NCBI GenBank assembly: GCA_964419095.1
Contig: CAYQOG010000005.1
Location: 1-37,500, forward strand
Direction: 5' to 3'
DNA from: JAKAVK01 sp964419095
Lineage (GTDB): Archaea > Micrarchaeota > Micrarchaeia > Micrarchaeales > CABMGC01
Length of the DNA: 37,500 nt
Both the position numbers and the translations under genes were made by a program. The notes beneath the pieces are model-generated. The model was not told where the DNA came from, did no database searches, and saw nothing but the letters and a program-made list of their open reading frames with translations. Shown one piece after another: positions 23,568 through 31,373 of the stretch. Positions within the stretch are counted from its first letter, which is position 1, and every line of letters starts with the position of its first letter.

Positions 23568-23795
23568 ATGAGGAAAAAGAGTGCGATTATGGCCACTGGC
23601 TGCAATCGCAATGTCTGCGTATATTCCTGTCCCGAACGGAAATATGAAAGGCACCAGATAAGCCGGAGCCATGCTGGCCCATGGCTGGGCATTCTTATAC
23701 TTGGCTACTTGTTTAGATTTGTCATTCGCCTCGTTAATCCGTTTTCTTACTTCTCCATTAACCAGACAGTTTTAATCTCATTGAAACTTTCATAA
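23568..23795 (+). CDS. Possible small Cys-containing membrane protein
   Basis: This 75-residue frame begins at an ATG and encodes a short Cys-containing head (Cys-Asn-Arg-Asn-Val-Cys-Val-Tyr-Ser-Cys) and then one hydrophobic segment (Trp-Leu-Gly-Ile-Leu-Ile-Leu-Gly-Tyr-Leu-Phe). That layout suits a small zinc- or metal-binding membrane protein. No convincing ribosome-binding site is seen and the stop falls inside the right direct repeat. It could equally be a chance frame or a decayed gene. Confidence 0.3.
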   Translation: MRKKSAIMATGCNRNVCVYSCPERKYERHQISRSHAGPWLGILILGYLFRFVIRLVNPFSYFSINQTVLISLKLS

Positions 23796-23808
23796 ACACT
23801 TATTCTAG
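23781..23808 (+). repeat. Imperfect direct repeat, right copy
   Basis: This 28-nt element ends in ACACTTATTCTAG, identical to 22940-22952, and begins with a TTGAAA block like the left copy. The distance between copies is about 855 nt. Confidence 0.5.
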
Positions 23809-23917
23809 GGTGGTTCTTAACAGGTGTGGAGTGCGTGCAAATTATAAATTTGTCTAGAGCTATCATTTATGACATTGTATGGTTTTCCTGCATATATAAA
23901 TTAAATAGTGATGATGT

Positions 23918-24772
23918 TTGATCCTTCTAATTTATTTTACATTTTTGCTAATAATAGGGATTGTGGCAGGATTTGTAGGCTCACTTAGTGGATTAGGCGG
24001 GGGTGTTGTTGTTGTTCCTGCACTTACAATACTGCTTGGGGTGCCGATAGAGTATGCTGCCGGAGCAAGTCTTGTATCAACGATAGCTACATCCAGTGGT
24101 GCTGCTAGCAGATACATAAAGGACGGGTTGTCAAATATAAAAATAGGAATGTCTCTTGAAATAGCAACAACTCTTGGAGCTATTGGCGGGTCTCTTATTG
24201 CCGCATACATTTATTCGGTGGGCCTTTTCCAAATCATTTTCATTATATTTGGTATTGTTCTACTTATATCAATCGTGCCTACCTTTATCGAATACAAGAA
24301 AAAGAGGAGAAACAGGATGAACATTGACTGGACTACCAAGACTTTCCAGCTTGAAGGGAAGTATTATGATAAGGCCAGAGGGAGGACGATAAGGTATTCT
24401 GGCTTCAGGTGGTGGTTTGGGGAAGCAGTAATGGGTGTTGCAGGCATCACATCAGGACTTTTAGGGATAGGCTCTGGGGTGCTGAAAGTCATAGCCATGG
24501 ATTGGGAAATGAAACTGCCGATGAAGGTAACTACATCAACAAGCAACTTCATGATAGGCGTAACTGCGGCTGCCGGCGGTGCGATATATTGGGCTCTAGG
24601 ATACATACAACCATTTCTACTTGCACCAGTAGTGCTTGGGGTACTTGCCGGGTCATATTATGGGGCAAATGTGCTGAATAAAACAAAAGGTCCTAGAGTA
24701 AGGGAACTCTTTCTGGTAATACTTGCAATAGCAGGAGTTGAGATGATTCTGCGTGGTTTTGGTGTCGCATGA
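23918..24772 (+). CDS. TauE/SafE family membrane transporter
   Basis: This 284-residue membrane protein belongs to the TauE/SafE (DUF81) family, which moves sulfite, sulfoacetate or other anions. It has about eight hydrophobic segments in two related halves. The family motif Gly-Leu-Gly-Gly-Gly-Val-Val-Val-Val-Pro-Ala-Leu follows the first helix, and Gly-Leu-Leu-Gly-Ile-Gly-Ser-Gly-Val-Leu-Lys-Val marks the second half. The start is TTG at 23918 with GTGATG just upstream; the stop codon at 23912 leaves no earlier choice. The next gene overlaps by 4 nt and is the DUF1634 protein usually paired with this transporter. Confidence 0.88.
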   Translation: MILLIYFTFLLIIGIVAGFVGSLSGLGGGVVVVPALTILLGVPIEYAAGASLVSTIATSSGAASRYIKDGLSNIKIGMSLEIATTLGAIGGSLIAAYIYSVGLFQIIFIIFGIVLLISIVPTFIEYKKKRRNRMNIDWTTKTFQLEGKYYDKARGRTIRYSGFRWWFGEAVMGVAGITSGLLGIGSGVLKVIAMDWEMKLPMKVTTSTSNFMIGVTAAAGGAIYWALGYIQPFLLAPVVLGVLAGSYYGANVLNKTKGPRVRELFLVILAIAGVEMILRGFGVA

Positions 24773-25152
24773 TGAAGCTTGAGAAGGCAATAGGGATTAC
24801 GCTGAGAAGTGGGGTGGCATTGTCGGTTATATTTATTCTTACAGGCCTCTTTTTTCTTCTTTTCAATAACGGCGGCGGCTTTTCACTTGATCTGACGGCA
24901 GGAACAGCTCCGGCATTAAATTCATCAAGTTTCAGTTTTGCACAGATACTTTCAGGCTTGTTTCAGCTTGATGGAACAAGTTTTATCCTTATGGGCTTCG
25001 TAATTCTGATAGCGACCCCTATCGCAAGAGTATTTCTCTCAATATTCGGATTCTTCTTTGAAAGAAACTGGCTCTACGTAGTGATAACGATAACTGTATT
25101 CATCAACCTGATGGTAGCAATATTTGTTATACCGGGCCTTATTACGCACTAG
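24769..25152 (+). CDS. DUF1634 membrane protein
   Basis: This 127-residue protein has three hydrophobic segments: residues about 12-32, 66-92 and 100-124. It matches DUF1634, whose members commonly lie next to TauE/SafE transporters. The ATG overlaps the transporter stop as ATGA, so translation is coupled. It is probably an accessory subunit of the transporter; no catalytic motif is visible. Confidence 0.82.
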   Translation: MMKLEKAIGITLRSGVALSVIFILTGLFFLLFNNGGGFSLDLTAGTAPALNSSSFSFAQILSGLFQLDGTSFILMGFVILIATPIARVFLSIFGFFFERNWLYVVITITVFINLMVAIFVIPGLITH

Positions 25153-25192
25153 ACAATGGGATTCCGGTTTCAAGCATCTAGTTTGATCGGAT

Positions 25193-26044
25193 TTAGACTC
25201 CGGTTATCAGGAAAAATGTTCCGCTTGCAATCGCAATTAGACCTAGTGCTCCAGTAAGATATACTATGTTCGACTTCCCCGCAACTTTAATCAGATAGTC
25301 TATCAGGATTAGGCTCACTATTGTAGAAGTTATGATCGCCATGGCTAAACCAGTTATGCCTATTCCAGCAAGCGCAGCATTTATGTTAGTGTGGCTGGCA
25401 ATAAGGGTTAGTCCGAATGCTGCTACAGCTGCGAATATCCCTATAAGGAATGAGAGTCGGAAAGCCTCATCTGGCTCAACGTTCATTAGAAGCATAGTAC
25501 TTACGGTAATGCCCGACCTGCTGACTCCTGGAAGCGCAGCTATCCCTTGTGTCAAACCTATAATTATGTAGTCTTTGAATTTCAGATCTGAAAATTTCCT
25601 TGTATTATTGCCCAGTTTCTGCTTCATCTTCGAGTGCCTTATAAGGAGTGCGTCTCCTATAAGCACAAGGCCGATTATCAGCATGGGTATCACCACAGAT
25701 ACTCCTGTTATTGAATCTGCGATAAAGTAGAGTGGCGCTCCGATTATGCCGGTTGCTATTGTTGCGGTGAGCACGTAGATAAAAAGACCCCTGTTTGAGT
25801 CTTTGAGGCCTGAAAGGAGTGTTTTAATCAAGGACGCAATTTCTTTCCTGAAATATATCACAGCGGCAAGCACGGTGCCTATCTCCATGAAGAGCCCGAA
25901 AGTGTAGGCCTGTTGGTACGTAAGGTGGAGCAGGTATTCAGACGTGATTAATACCTGCGTCTTGCTGCTTATCGGCAGCCATTCGGATATTCCCTGCACA
26001 ATGCCTATTACTATGGAATATAGCAATTGAATTAGAGTCAGCAT
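25193..26044 (-). CDS. uppP: Polyprenyl-diphosphate phosphatase (UppP/BacA-like)
   Basis: This protein of about 283 residues has roughly eight membrane segments and the two UppP motif regions. Region 1 is Gln-Gly-Ile-Ser-Glu-Trp-Leu-Pro-Ile-Ser-Ser-Lys-Thr-Gln near residues 14-27. Region 2 is Pro-Gly-Val-Ser-Arg-Ser-Gly. The bacterial enzyme has Glu-Gly-x-x-Glu and a His after Ser-Ser-x-Gly; here the first Glu and that His are both Gln. It should dephosphorylate a polyprenyl diphosphate and recycle the glycan lipid carrier, which would serve the glycan locus. ATG 26044 lies about 27 bp from the TATA-like TTTTATATATGC (minus strand, near 26068-26079), consistent with a near-leaderless mRNA. 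Confidence 0.83.
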   Translation of the reverse strand: MLTLIQLLYSIVIGIVQGISEWLPISSKTQVLITSEYLLHLTYQQAYTFGLFMEIGTVLAAVIYFRKEIASLIKTLLSGLKDSNRGLFIYVLTATIATGIIGAPLYFIADSITGVSVVIPMLIIGLVLIGDALLIRHSKMKQKLGNNTRKFSDLKFKDYIIIGLTQGIAALPGVSRSGITVSTMLLMNVEPDEAFRLSFLIGIFAAVAAFGLTLIASHTNINAALAGIGITGLAMAIITSTIVSLILIDYLIKVAGKSNIVYLTGALGLIAIASGTFFLITGV

Positions 26045-26269
26045 AACACACAACCTTTTAGAAAGAGCATATATAAAACATTTCGCTTATTCACGAGCCC
26101 AAAGTGCCATAAAGGCTTCCTAAAATTCTTTTAGAAAATTTAATGGCATACTAGTTATGTAATTACCTGATGCATAGGAAGGCATTTTGTCGGGGAAGCG
26201 GTTTTATAAAATAGAATCAAAGGCGTTTAATGATGTGATAATTTGCCTTTATTCAGATTATTGAAATAA

Positions 26270-27322
26270 CTATGGTTTAAGCTTTTTTATAGCGGCTATT
26301 GCTATTGGATCTAAAACAACATACTTGTCATCCTGTACTTTTTCTATAATTCCAAGTTTTACTAATGTTTGTAATAATGAATTTAGTACTGTATCCGATA
26401 TCCCACCAACATTCGTGTTTACATACTCTTTTATTACTCCCCAGGTGTTAAGCCCTTCAACGATTGCTTTGAGTATGCAAATGTATCTTTTCCTCGAACG
26501 CGATATTACAGCTTCGATCTCTTTCAATGTAAGTTGTGAACCTTCCTTGAATACGTGTTCGATGGCTTCTTTGTGTGCCATTTTATCCTTTATCCGGTAG
26601 TAGCCATAGTAAGTAAGCCAGCCGATAATGCCATCTAGATTCTTTATAACATCTCCCAATTCATCCTTGCTTATATCTTTGCCTACTTCCTTGAAACCCT
26701 GCTTCAAGAATGCAATAGCTTCGTCTTTTGCAAGCCTATTTAGATATATTTCATTTCTGAACCTCCCGTATAATGGGGATTCCACATTTTCGTATCTTAG
26801 AAATTCTTTTAGCATGCCAGCTTCACTGCCCGTCAATATGAATGTTATATTGGAAAGATTGTCCACACCCCACGCAATTACGCCATCGTATCTTACTTTC
26901 CCCCCGAATCTCAGATACTGTGCTTCGTCAAGTGCAATAATGAACAGCAATTTCCTTGATTTGCACCATTCGTTTATTTCTTTTAACAGATCAGTCAACC
27001 GTGCATCTTCATACAAGTTGATATCTGCGTCCATTCCAACTTTTTCAGTAAATTTGGCGAATTCTTTGGCAATTGCGCTGTAAAGCGCTTTCACTGGTAT
27101 GGATCCGCTTGTGTAGTATATATCTTTCATATCCAGAAGTATGTATGGGAAGTCTCGTTCGTTCAAGAATGCATGTATTAGACTCGTCTTTCCCGCCCTT
27201 CTAAGTCCGTAAATTATTATCAGTCGCTCCCCATTCTCTAACGATGAAGATAGCGAATCCAACTCCTTTTTCCTATCGTATAAGTCTTTGATATTCTCCT
27301 TCGGATTTAGGTCAAATAACAC
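26270..27322 (-). CDS. Archaeal AAA/STAND-like ATPase with C-terminal winged helix
   Basis: This 350-residue protein belongs to the archaeal ATPase group (PF01637-like). Walker A is Gly-Leu-Arg-Arg-Ala-Gly-Lys-Thr-Ser near residues 39-47. Walker B with a following Glu is Ile-Ile-Ala-Leu-Asp-Glu-Ala-Gln near 132-139. A sensor-like Leu-Thr-Gly-Ser-Glu and a Tyr-Gly-Arg-Phe segment follow. The last 90 residues look like a winged helix, usual for this family. The start is GTG at 27322, with AGGTG 5 nt upstream. The role of these proteins is largely unknown; defence, stress response and plasmid partition have been proposed. It is a lone gene with an unusual operator-like promoter. Confidence 0.85.
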   Translation of the reverse strand: MLFDLNPKENIKDLYDRKKELDSLSSSLENGERLIIIYGLRRAGKTSLIHAFLNERDFPYILLDMKDIYYTSGSIPVKALYSAIAKEFAKFTEKVGMDADINLYEDARLTDLLKEINEWCKSRKLLFIIALDEAQYLRFGGKVRYDGVIAWGVDNLSNITFILTGSEAGMLKEFLRYENVESPLYGRFRNEIYLNRLAKDEAIAFLKQGFKEVGKDISKDELGDVIKNLDGIIGWLTYYGYYRIKDKMAHKEAIEHVFKEGSQLTLKEIEAVISRSRKRYICILKAIVEGLNTWGVIKEYVNTNVGGISDTVLNSLLQTLVKLGIIEKVQDDKYVVLDPIAIAAIKKLKP

Positions 27323-27357
27323 TAATACACCTATTAGTTACTAATACTGGCATTAGT
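27321..27357. promoter_or_regulatory. Two tandem ACTAAT/ATTAGT palindromes at the ATPase promoter
   Basis: ACTAAT (27321-27326), six nt, ATTAGT (27333-27338), one nt, ACTAAT (27340-27345), six nt, ATTAGT (27352-27357). The two palindromes have identical 6-nt arms and identical 6-nt spacers in length, lie between a TATA-like TTTATATAATT (minus strand) and the start codon, and overlap the first codon. This layout suits cooperative binding of a repressor. Confidence 0.6.
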
Positions 27358-27417
27358 AAATTATATAAACCTTTAGAACCAGAACGCGTCCGAACTTACC
27401 GTTACCGGCTATAATCC

Positions 27418-27693
27418 TTATGAAGTCCTCTTTATGATGTGGTAGCCGAACTGCGTCTTGACTATACCTGAAACTTGCCCTTTGTCAAGCGCGAATGCAG
27501 CCTTCTCGAACTCCCTCACCATTACTCCATGCCCGAAGACGCCTAGGTCACCTCCCCTCTTTCCCGATCCGTCTATTGAGTATTGCTGAGCGAGGTTGGC
27601 GAACTTCTCTCCCTTGCCCAGCTTCTCAAGTATCTCCTTGGCCTGAGCCTCATTTGTCACCAGAATGTGCGCACATCTTATCTTGTCTGCCAT
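27418..27693 (-). CDS. Parvulin-type peptidyl-prolyl cis-trans isomerase
   Basis: This 91-residue protein is a single parvulin domain that speeds cis-trans change of prolyl bonds during folding. It begins Arg-Cys-Ala-His-Ile-Leu-Val, the first conserved His strand. Gly-Gly-Asp-Leu-Gly-Val-Phe-Gly and Phe-Glu-Lys-Ala-Ala-Phe-Ala-Leu follow, and it ends with Thr-Gln-Phe-Gly-Tyr-His-Ile-Ile, the second His strand. There is no signal peptide, so it is cytosolic. ATG 27693 is preferred over GTG 27702 because the GTGAT around 27702 serves as its ribosome-binding site. Confidence 0.9.
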   Translation of the reverse strand: MADKIRCAHILVTNEAQAKEILEKLGKGEKFANLAQQYSIDGSGKRGGDLGVFGHGVMVREFEKAAFALDKGQVSGIVKTQFGYHIIKRTS

Positions 27694-27761
27694 GCAAATC
27701 ACTAGATAGTTCGGGTATAAGTTATTTAAGTTTATAATCAGAACCTGTTTAGGAAGAGATT

Positions 27762-28595
27762 ATGATAGAGGTCAGCAAGCTCGTCAAGCGCTATGGCGAT
27801 GGCACAAAGGCTTTGGACATAGCGAAGCTTAGGCTCGACAAGAGGATAACCAGCATACTCGGCAGGAACGGCGCAGGCAAGACCACTTTTATGAGGATCC
27901 TCTCAACACAGCTCCTTCCTACATCAGGCACAATCCTGGTAGATGGGGCAGATGTGGTAAAGGAAACAGATCTGGTGAGGGAAAAGATATGCAGCATACC
28001 GCAGGAGGTGGCGCCATGGGACATAGCCAGCGCGGAGGAGCACTTCATGATGTACCTGAGCGCGAGAAGCTTGCCGGCAGGAGAGATCAAATCGCTTGCT
28101 GAAAAGCATCTCAAGGAGATGGGACTGTGGGAAGTGAAGGACAAATCGATGAGTGGCCTGTCTGGAGGAATGAAGAGGAAGGCCTTCGTAGCCATGGCGC
28201 TTGCATCGAATGCGGAGCTGGTATTCCTCGACGAGCCTACAACAGGACTGGACCCGATATCAAGGCTCGAGGTATGGTCCGCTTTGAGGAGGATGAAAGG
28301 TACGATAGTCATAACTACGCATTATATGGAGGAGGCAAAGGAGCTTTCGGATGAAGTTGTATTGATAGACAAGGGAAAGCCGGTGGCGCAGGGAAGCGTT
28401 GAGTACCTTCTCAGGCGTTTCGCAGGGAAGGTCAGGGTCGAGGGGCCGAAGGGGAAGTACAAGGTCGGAGGGACTCACATAACATACATGACTTCCACTG
28501 CCGCAAAGAAGCTTGTCGGCAAAGGATACGAGATAAAACAGCCAAGTCTTGAGGATCTTTTCATAATAAACGGAGGTGGAGCAATTGAACTTTAA
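27762..28595 (+). CDS. ABC transporter ATP-binding protein (ABC-2 type, unit A)
   Basis: This 277-residue nucleotide-binding subunit has Walker A Gly-Arg-Asn-Gly-Ala-Gly-Lys-Thr-Thr near residues 34-42. The ABC signature is Leu-Ser-Gly-Gly-Met, Walker B with catalytic Glu is Val-Phe-Leu-Asp-Glu-Pro, and the H-loop is Ile-Thr-Thr-His-Tyr. The last 60 residues form the small extension typical of drug- and lipid-exporting ABC-2 systems. The 3' end overlaps the permease gene. A TATA-like TTTATAATC lies about 27 bp upstream of the ATG, so the mRNA may be leaderless. The transported substrate is unknown. Confidence 0.9.
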   Translation: MIEVSKLVKRYGDGTKALDIAKLRLDKRITSILGRNGAGKTTFMRILSTQLLPTSGTILVDGADVVKETDLVREKICSIPQEVAPWDIASAEEHFMMYLSARSLPAGEIKSLAEKHLKEMGLWEVKDKSMSGLSGGMKRKAFVAMALASNAELVFLDEPTTGLDPISRLEVWSALRRMKGTIVITTHYMEEAKELSDEVVLIDKGKPVAQGSVEYLLRRFAGKVRVEGPKGKYKVGGTHITYMTSTAAKKLVGKGYEIKQPSLEDLFIINGGGAIEL

Positions 28596-29307
28596 TTTCG
28601 TATTACAATTTGCAAAATTTGACGGGCTTTCGTGGATTAAGAGAGCCCCTTGGACAGTCGTAGGATACTCTGCAATGCCTCTGGCTCTTCTTTTCCTGAT
28701 CTACATACTGTCAGGAGGTAAGCTCGTTGGGTACGCGGTCGCAGGAGGGCTAGTGGCAACGATATCTACTACATCGATCATGATAGCGGGCAGTTCTGCA
28801 GTATTCAGGATACAGCTCAGGCTGCAGGAACTCCTCGTTGCAACAAGGATCGACCGGATGGAGTACATGCTCGGCTTTGCGATTGCAAACCTGATATTCT
28901 GCATACCGGGGCTGGTGATATATGCGGGATTGGGAATATACTTCGGCTTTTTCACGCCTCTTACCGTCCTGGTGACTATGGCAGTGCTCTTCATGCTGAC
29001 AATAGCGATAATAGCCATAGCCTTCTTCATGGGCAGCATATTCAGGAATATAAACAGCGTCTGGACTACTGCCAGCATGCTGGGAGTCATTCTGACCATG
29101 CTTCCGCCCACGTATTACCCGTATACGCTGCTTCCCACTCCGGTGCTCTATGTGCTTTCACTATCTCCGGTAACTCCTGCCGCTGTGCTTTTGCAGGGGT
29201 ATTACGGGCTTGCGCCAGTGAATAACTACATGTTCATAATCCTTGGAGTGGAGACTATCGCATATTTCTATATCGCCAAGAGATTCACAAGATGGCGCGA
29301 GAACTAG
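28585..29307 (+). CDS. ABC-2 type transporter permease (unit A)
   Basis: This protein of about 240 residues has six hydrophobic segments, the ABC-2 permease layout. I place the start at TTG 28585, where GGAGGTG lies 6 nt upstream; the in-frame GTG at 28576 lies within that site. The start is inside the last codons of the ATPase gene, implying coupled translation. A Pro-Pro-Thr-Tyr-Tyr-Pro segment before the last helices is also found, as Pro-Pro-Val-Tyr-Tyr-Pro, in the permease of the second transporter. The two permeases are thus related. The stop shares a CTAG with the opposite gene. Confidence 0.87.
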   Translation: MNFNFVLQFAKFDGLSWIKRAPWTVVGYSAMPLALLFLIYILSGGKLVGYAVAGGLVATISTTSIMIAGSSAVFRIQLRLQELLVATRIDRMEYMLGFAIANLIFCIPGLVIYAGLGIYFGFFTPLTVLVTMAVLFMLTIAIIAIAFFMGSIFRNINSVWTTASMLGVILTMLPPTYYPYTLLPTPVLYVLSLSPVTPAAVLLQGYYGLAPVNNYMFIILGVETIAYFYIAKRFTRWREN

Positions 29308-30050
29308 TCTTCCCTCCACTTCGCCTTCTTCACTGCAAGGTACGTGAAGAAAATAGCCACGACTATTATCACAATCCAGTCTATTAGCATGGTAGTGCTG
29401 CTGAATGTTGTGAGGCCTACTATGTTCTGCATTATCTCTGCCGCGTAGGTCGCGGGGGAGAGATACGCAAGGTATTGCCAGGGAGCGGGTATGTATGTTA
29501 TCGGGTAGTAGACGGGCGGCAGAGCTGAGAGAATTGTTGAGACTATGCCTGCGAATGCCCAGCTCTGAACCACGTCGGATGTGAGAGTGGAGAGGACGAA
29601 TCCGAGCGCCACTGCAAAAGTGAACATTATGCCTATTACAGCCGCCATGCCGATGACGCCCAGGATGGTCGTGTGAATGTAGATTGCGGCGAGGACCACC
29701 AGCACCGCAAGCGCCGGAAGCGAGTATACTATCTCTGATAGGGACATGCCGGCAAGGTAGATGACCGCGCTTGTCGGAGAGCTTATGACCATGTCCTGGA
29801 GCTTGAAGTCGTTCTTGAGGTGCGAAAGGTCCTGCTGCATGCTCGTCCCTGCAGAGATCATGGTCATTATCAGCGCCCCGGCTATCGCCACGGGGAGCAG
29901 CGTTCCGTGGCTTACGAATGTTATGACTACGAGCAGGGAGAATGGCGCAAGGACAGTGCTAATGAGAACTATCGGGTAGTTTATCATCGCGTATATAGCG
30001 TTGACAAGTATCGATGCATAAAGCTGGCTACCAGTGCTCCTCTTCCTCAT
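29304..30050 (-). CDS. ABC-2 type transporter permease (unit B)
   Basis: This 248-residue protein has about six hydrophobic segments and resembles the unit A permease, including Pro-Pro-Val-Tyr-Tyr-Pro and Leu-Ser-Pro-Ala-Thr-Tyr-Ala-Ala near the last helices. It starts 23 nt inside the unit B ATPase gene, so the two are coupled. It should form the membrane channel of an exporter. Confidence 0.87.
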   Translation of the reverse strand: MRKRSTGSQLYASILVNAIYAMINYPIVLISTVLAPFSLLVVITFVSHGTLLPVAIAGALIMTMISAGTSMQQDLSHLKNDFKLQDMVISSPTSAVIYLAGMSLSEIVYSLPALAVLVVLAAIYIHTTILGVIGMAAVIGIMFTFAVALGFVLSTLTSDVVQSWAFAGIVSTILSALPPVYYPITYIPAPWQYLAYLSPATYAAEIMQNIVGLTTFSSTTMLIDWIVIIVVAIFFTYLAVKKAKWRED

Positions 30051-30954
30051 AATTTTCCTCCTCTATGGGCTTCTTGACTATGTAGTAGAAAATGTCGTCT
30101 AGAGTCATGGGGTTCATTGAGAATCTGACTCCCTTGCCGATAAGCTTCCGTGATATCTCGTTCGCCTCCTTTTCTGTTGTCATAATCTGCTTGCGGCCGT
30201 CTATTCCTGTTACTATCTCGCCTTTCCCTGGCTTCTCTATCTGCGCATCGGACAGTATCTTCACGCAATAAGGGTACTTGACCTTGCTCCTAAGCTGCTC
30301 AAGAGTGCCCAGGGCCTTGAGCTTCCCATCCTCAAGAATCCCTATCTTGTCCGCAAGGTTCTCAGCCTCCTCAAGATAGTGGGTCGTAAGGAAGATGAAA
30401 TGGCCCTTCTTCAGCTCCCTGAGGGTGGACCATAATTCGTTTCTCGAGATCGGGTCCAGGCCTGTCGTGGGCTCGTCGAGGAATAGCACCTTTGCCTCTG
30501 ATGCCATGACCATGGCAACGAGCACCTTCCTCTTTGTCCCTCCCGAGAGGAGCCTGTTCTGCTGGTCAAGGTATTTCTCTATGTGCAGCTTCTTTGCGGC
30601 ATCGGCAGCCTTCTTGTTTGCCTCTGAATGCGTGAACCCCCTCCACATGAGATATGCGATTATGAACTGCCTGGCGGTGAGCCACCCCACCGCCCTGGCC
30701 TCCTGCGGCACGCATGCTATTATTTCCCTTAGCTCGCCTTCCTGCCTTACCACGTCAAGGTCGTTGATGGTCGCCTTGCCAGAGGTAGGCAACAGTTGCG
30801 TTGAAAGTATCCGCACAAGTGTGGTCTTGCCTGCGCCGTTCCTGCCGATCAGCGCGAATATGCCGCTGGCAGGTATGCTGAAGCTGACGTTCTTCAGCGC
30901 GTACTTGCCTTTCTCGTATCGCTTCGAGATGGCCTTGCACACGAGCTGCTTCAT
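30028..30954 (-). CDS. ABC transporter ATP-binding protein (unit B)
   Basis: This 308-residue nucleotide-binding subunit has Walker A Gly-Arg-Asn-Gly-Ala-Gly-Lys-Thr-Thr, the signature Leu-Ser-Gly-Gly-Thr, Walker B Leu-Phe-Leu-Asp-Glu-Pro and H-loop Leu-Thr-Thr-His-Tyr. It is a clear paralogue of unit A but has a longer C-terminus that ends in a run of Glu and Tyr residues. The start overlaps the VKOR stop by 4 nt, so transporter B is part of one operon with VKOR and the DUF929 protein. An export role tied to the cell envelope is likely; the substrate is unknown. Confidence 0.9.
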   Translation of the reverse strand: MKQLVCKAISKRYEKGKYALKNVSFSIPASGIFALIGRNGAGKTTLVRILSTQLLPTSGKATINDLDVVRQEGELREIIACVPQEARAVGWLTARQFIIAYLMWRGFTHSEANKKAADAAKKLHIEKYLDQQNRLLSGGTKRKVLVAMVMASEAKVLFLDEPTTGLDPISRNELWSTLRELKKGHFIFLTTHYLEEAENLADKIGILEDGKLKALGTLEQLRSKVKYPYCVKILSDAQIEKPGKGEIVTGIDGRKQIMTTEKEANEISRKLIGKGVRFSMNPMTLDDIFYYIVKKPIEEENYEEEEHW

Positions 30955-31364
30955 TTCTTAGCACCCTTGCCCATCGAGTTGTAGCCCATTATGGAGATGA
31001 TGAACAACAGCACCGTTATTATGTGGACGAGAGTGCAGTAGATGCAGATGTTACCTATTATGTATTCAAGGTATATCAGGTAGGCTACAAAAGCGACTCC
31101 TATGCCATTATAGATTACAAAAAGGTCGTTGTTCCTTATGAGCAGTATCAGTGCGGCTTCAATGATGAAGAATACAAGGCCCCAAACTGCAAATGGGATG
31201 CCCAGAAGTATAGAATAGGGAGAGTTGAGGACGTTGCCGCAGTTTATTATGCCGTTCTCGGGGCAAGCTGCGGGGGTATTCGTGTAGTGGTCGTATGTGA
31301 GGTATGCGGCATCGAGCAGGCCTATGAGCGTTAGGACCAGTGCGATCTTTGCTAGTCTATCCAT
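30951..31364 (-). CDS. Vitamin K epoxide reductase (VKOR) family protein
   Basis: This 137-residue membrane protein has four to five hydrophobic helices and the four VKOR cysteines: a loop pair, Cys-Pro-Glu-Asn-Gly ... Asn-Cys-Gly-Asn-Val, and the redox-active Cys-Ile-Tyr-Cys in a later helix. The conserved Ser of Asn-Ser-Pro-Tyr-Ser is present. VKOR homologues pass electrons from a periplasmic thiol oxidase to quinone. The start is ATG 31364 with GAGGAG 5 nt upstream. It lies 9 nt after the DUF929 thiol protein, its likely partner. Confidence 0.88.
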   Translation of the reverse strand: MDRLAKIALVLTLIGLLDAAYLTYDHYTNTPAACPENGIINCGNVLNSPYSILLGIPFAVWGLVFFIIEAALILLIRNNDLFVIYNGIGVAFVAYLIYLEYIIGNICIYCTLVHIITVLLFIISIMGYNSMGKGAKK

Positions 31365-31373
31365 GAGCACTCC

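Larger units (their letters stand above)
23441..23917. other. 477-nt gap with few recognisable features
   Basis: Between the DUF1801 start and the TauE gene I see the promoter of DUF1801 (about 23447-23490), a weak candidate 75-codon frame at 23568-23795, the right copy of the direct repeat at 23781-23808, and the TATA-like CATATATAAA at 23891-23900 for TauE. No RNA gene or transposase remnant was recognised. Confidence 0.5.

Noticed and set aside
22927..23808. CRISPR array
   Set aside because: Only two imperfect copies of the repeat exist, about 855 nt apart, with no regular spacers and no cas genes in the window.
26054..26269. A small RNA in the gap between the UppP and ATPase genes
   Set aside because: A TATA-like TTTTATAAAAT occurs near 26209-26219, but no stable fold or conserved box was recognised downstream.
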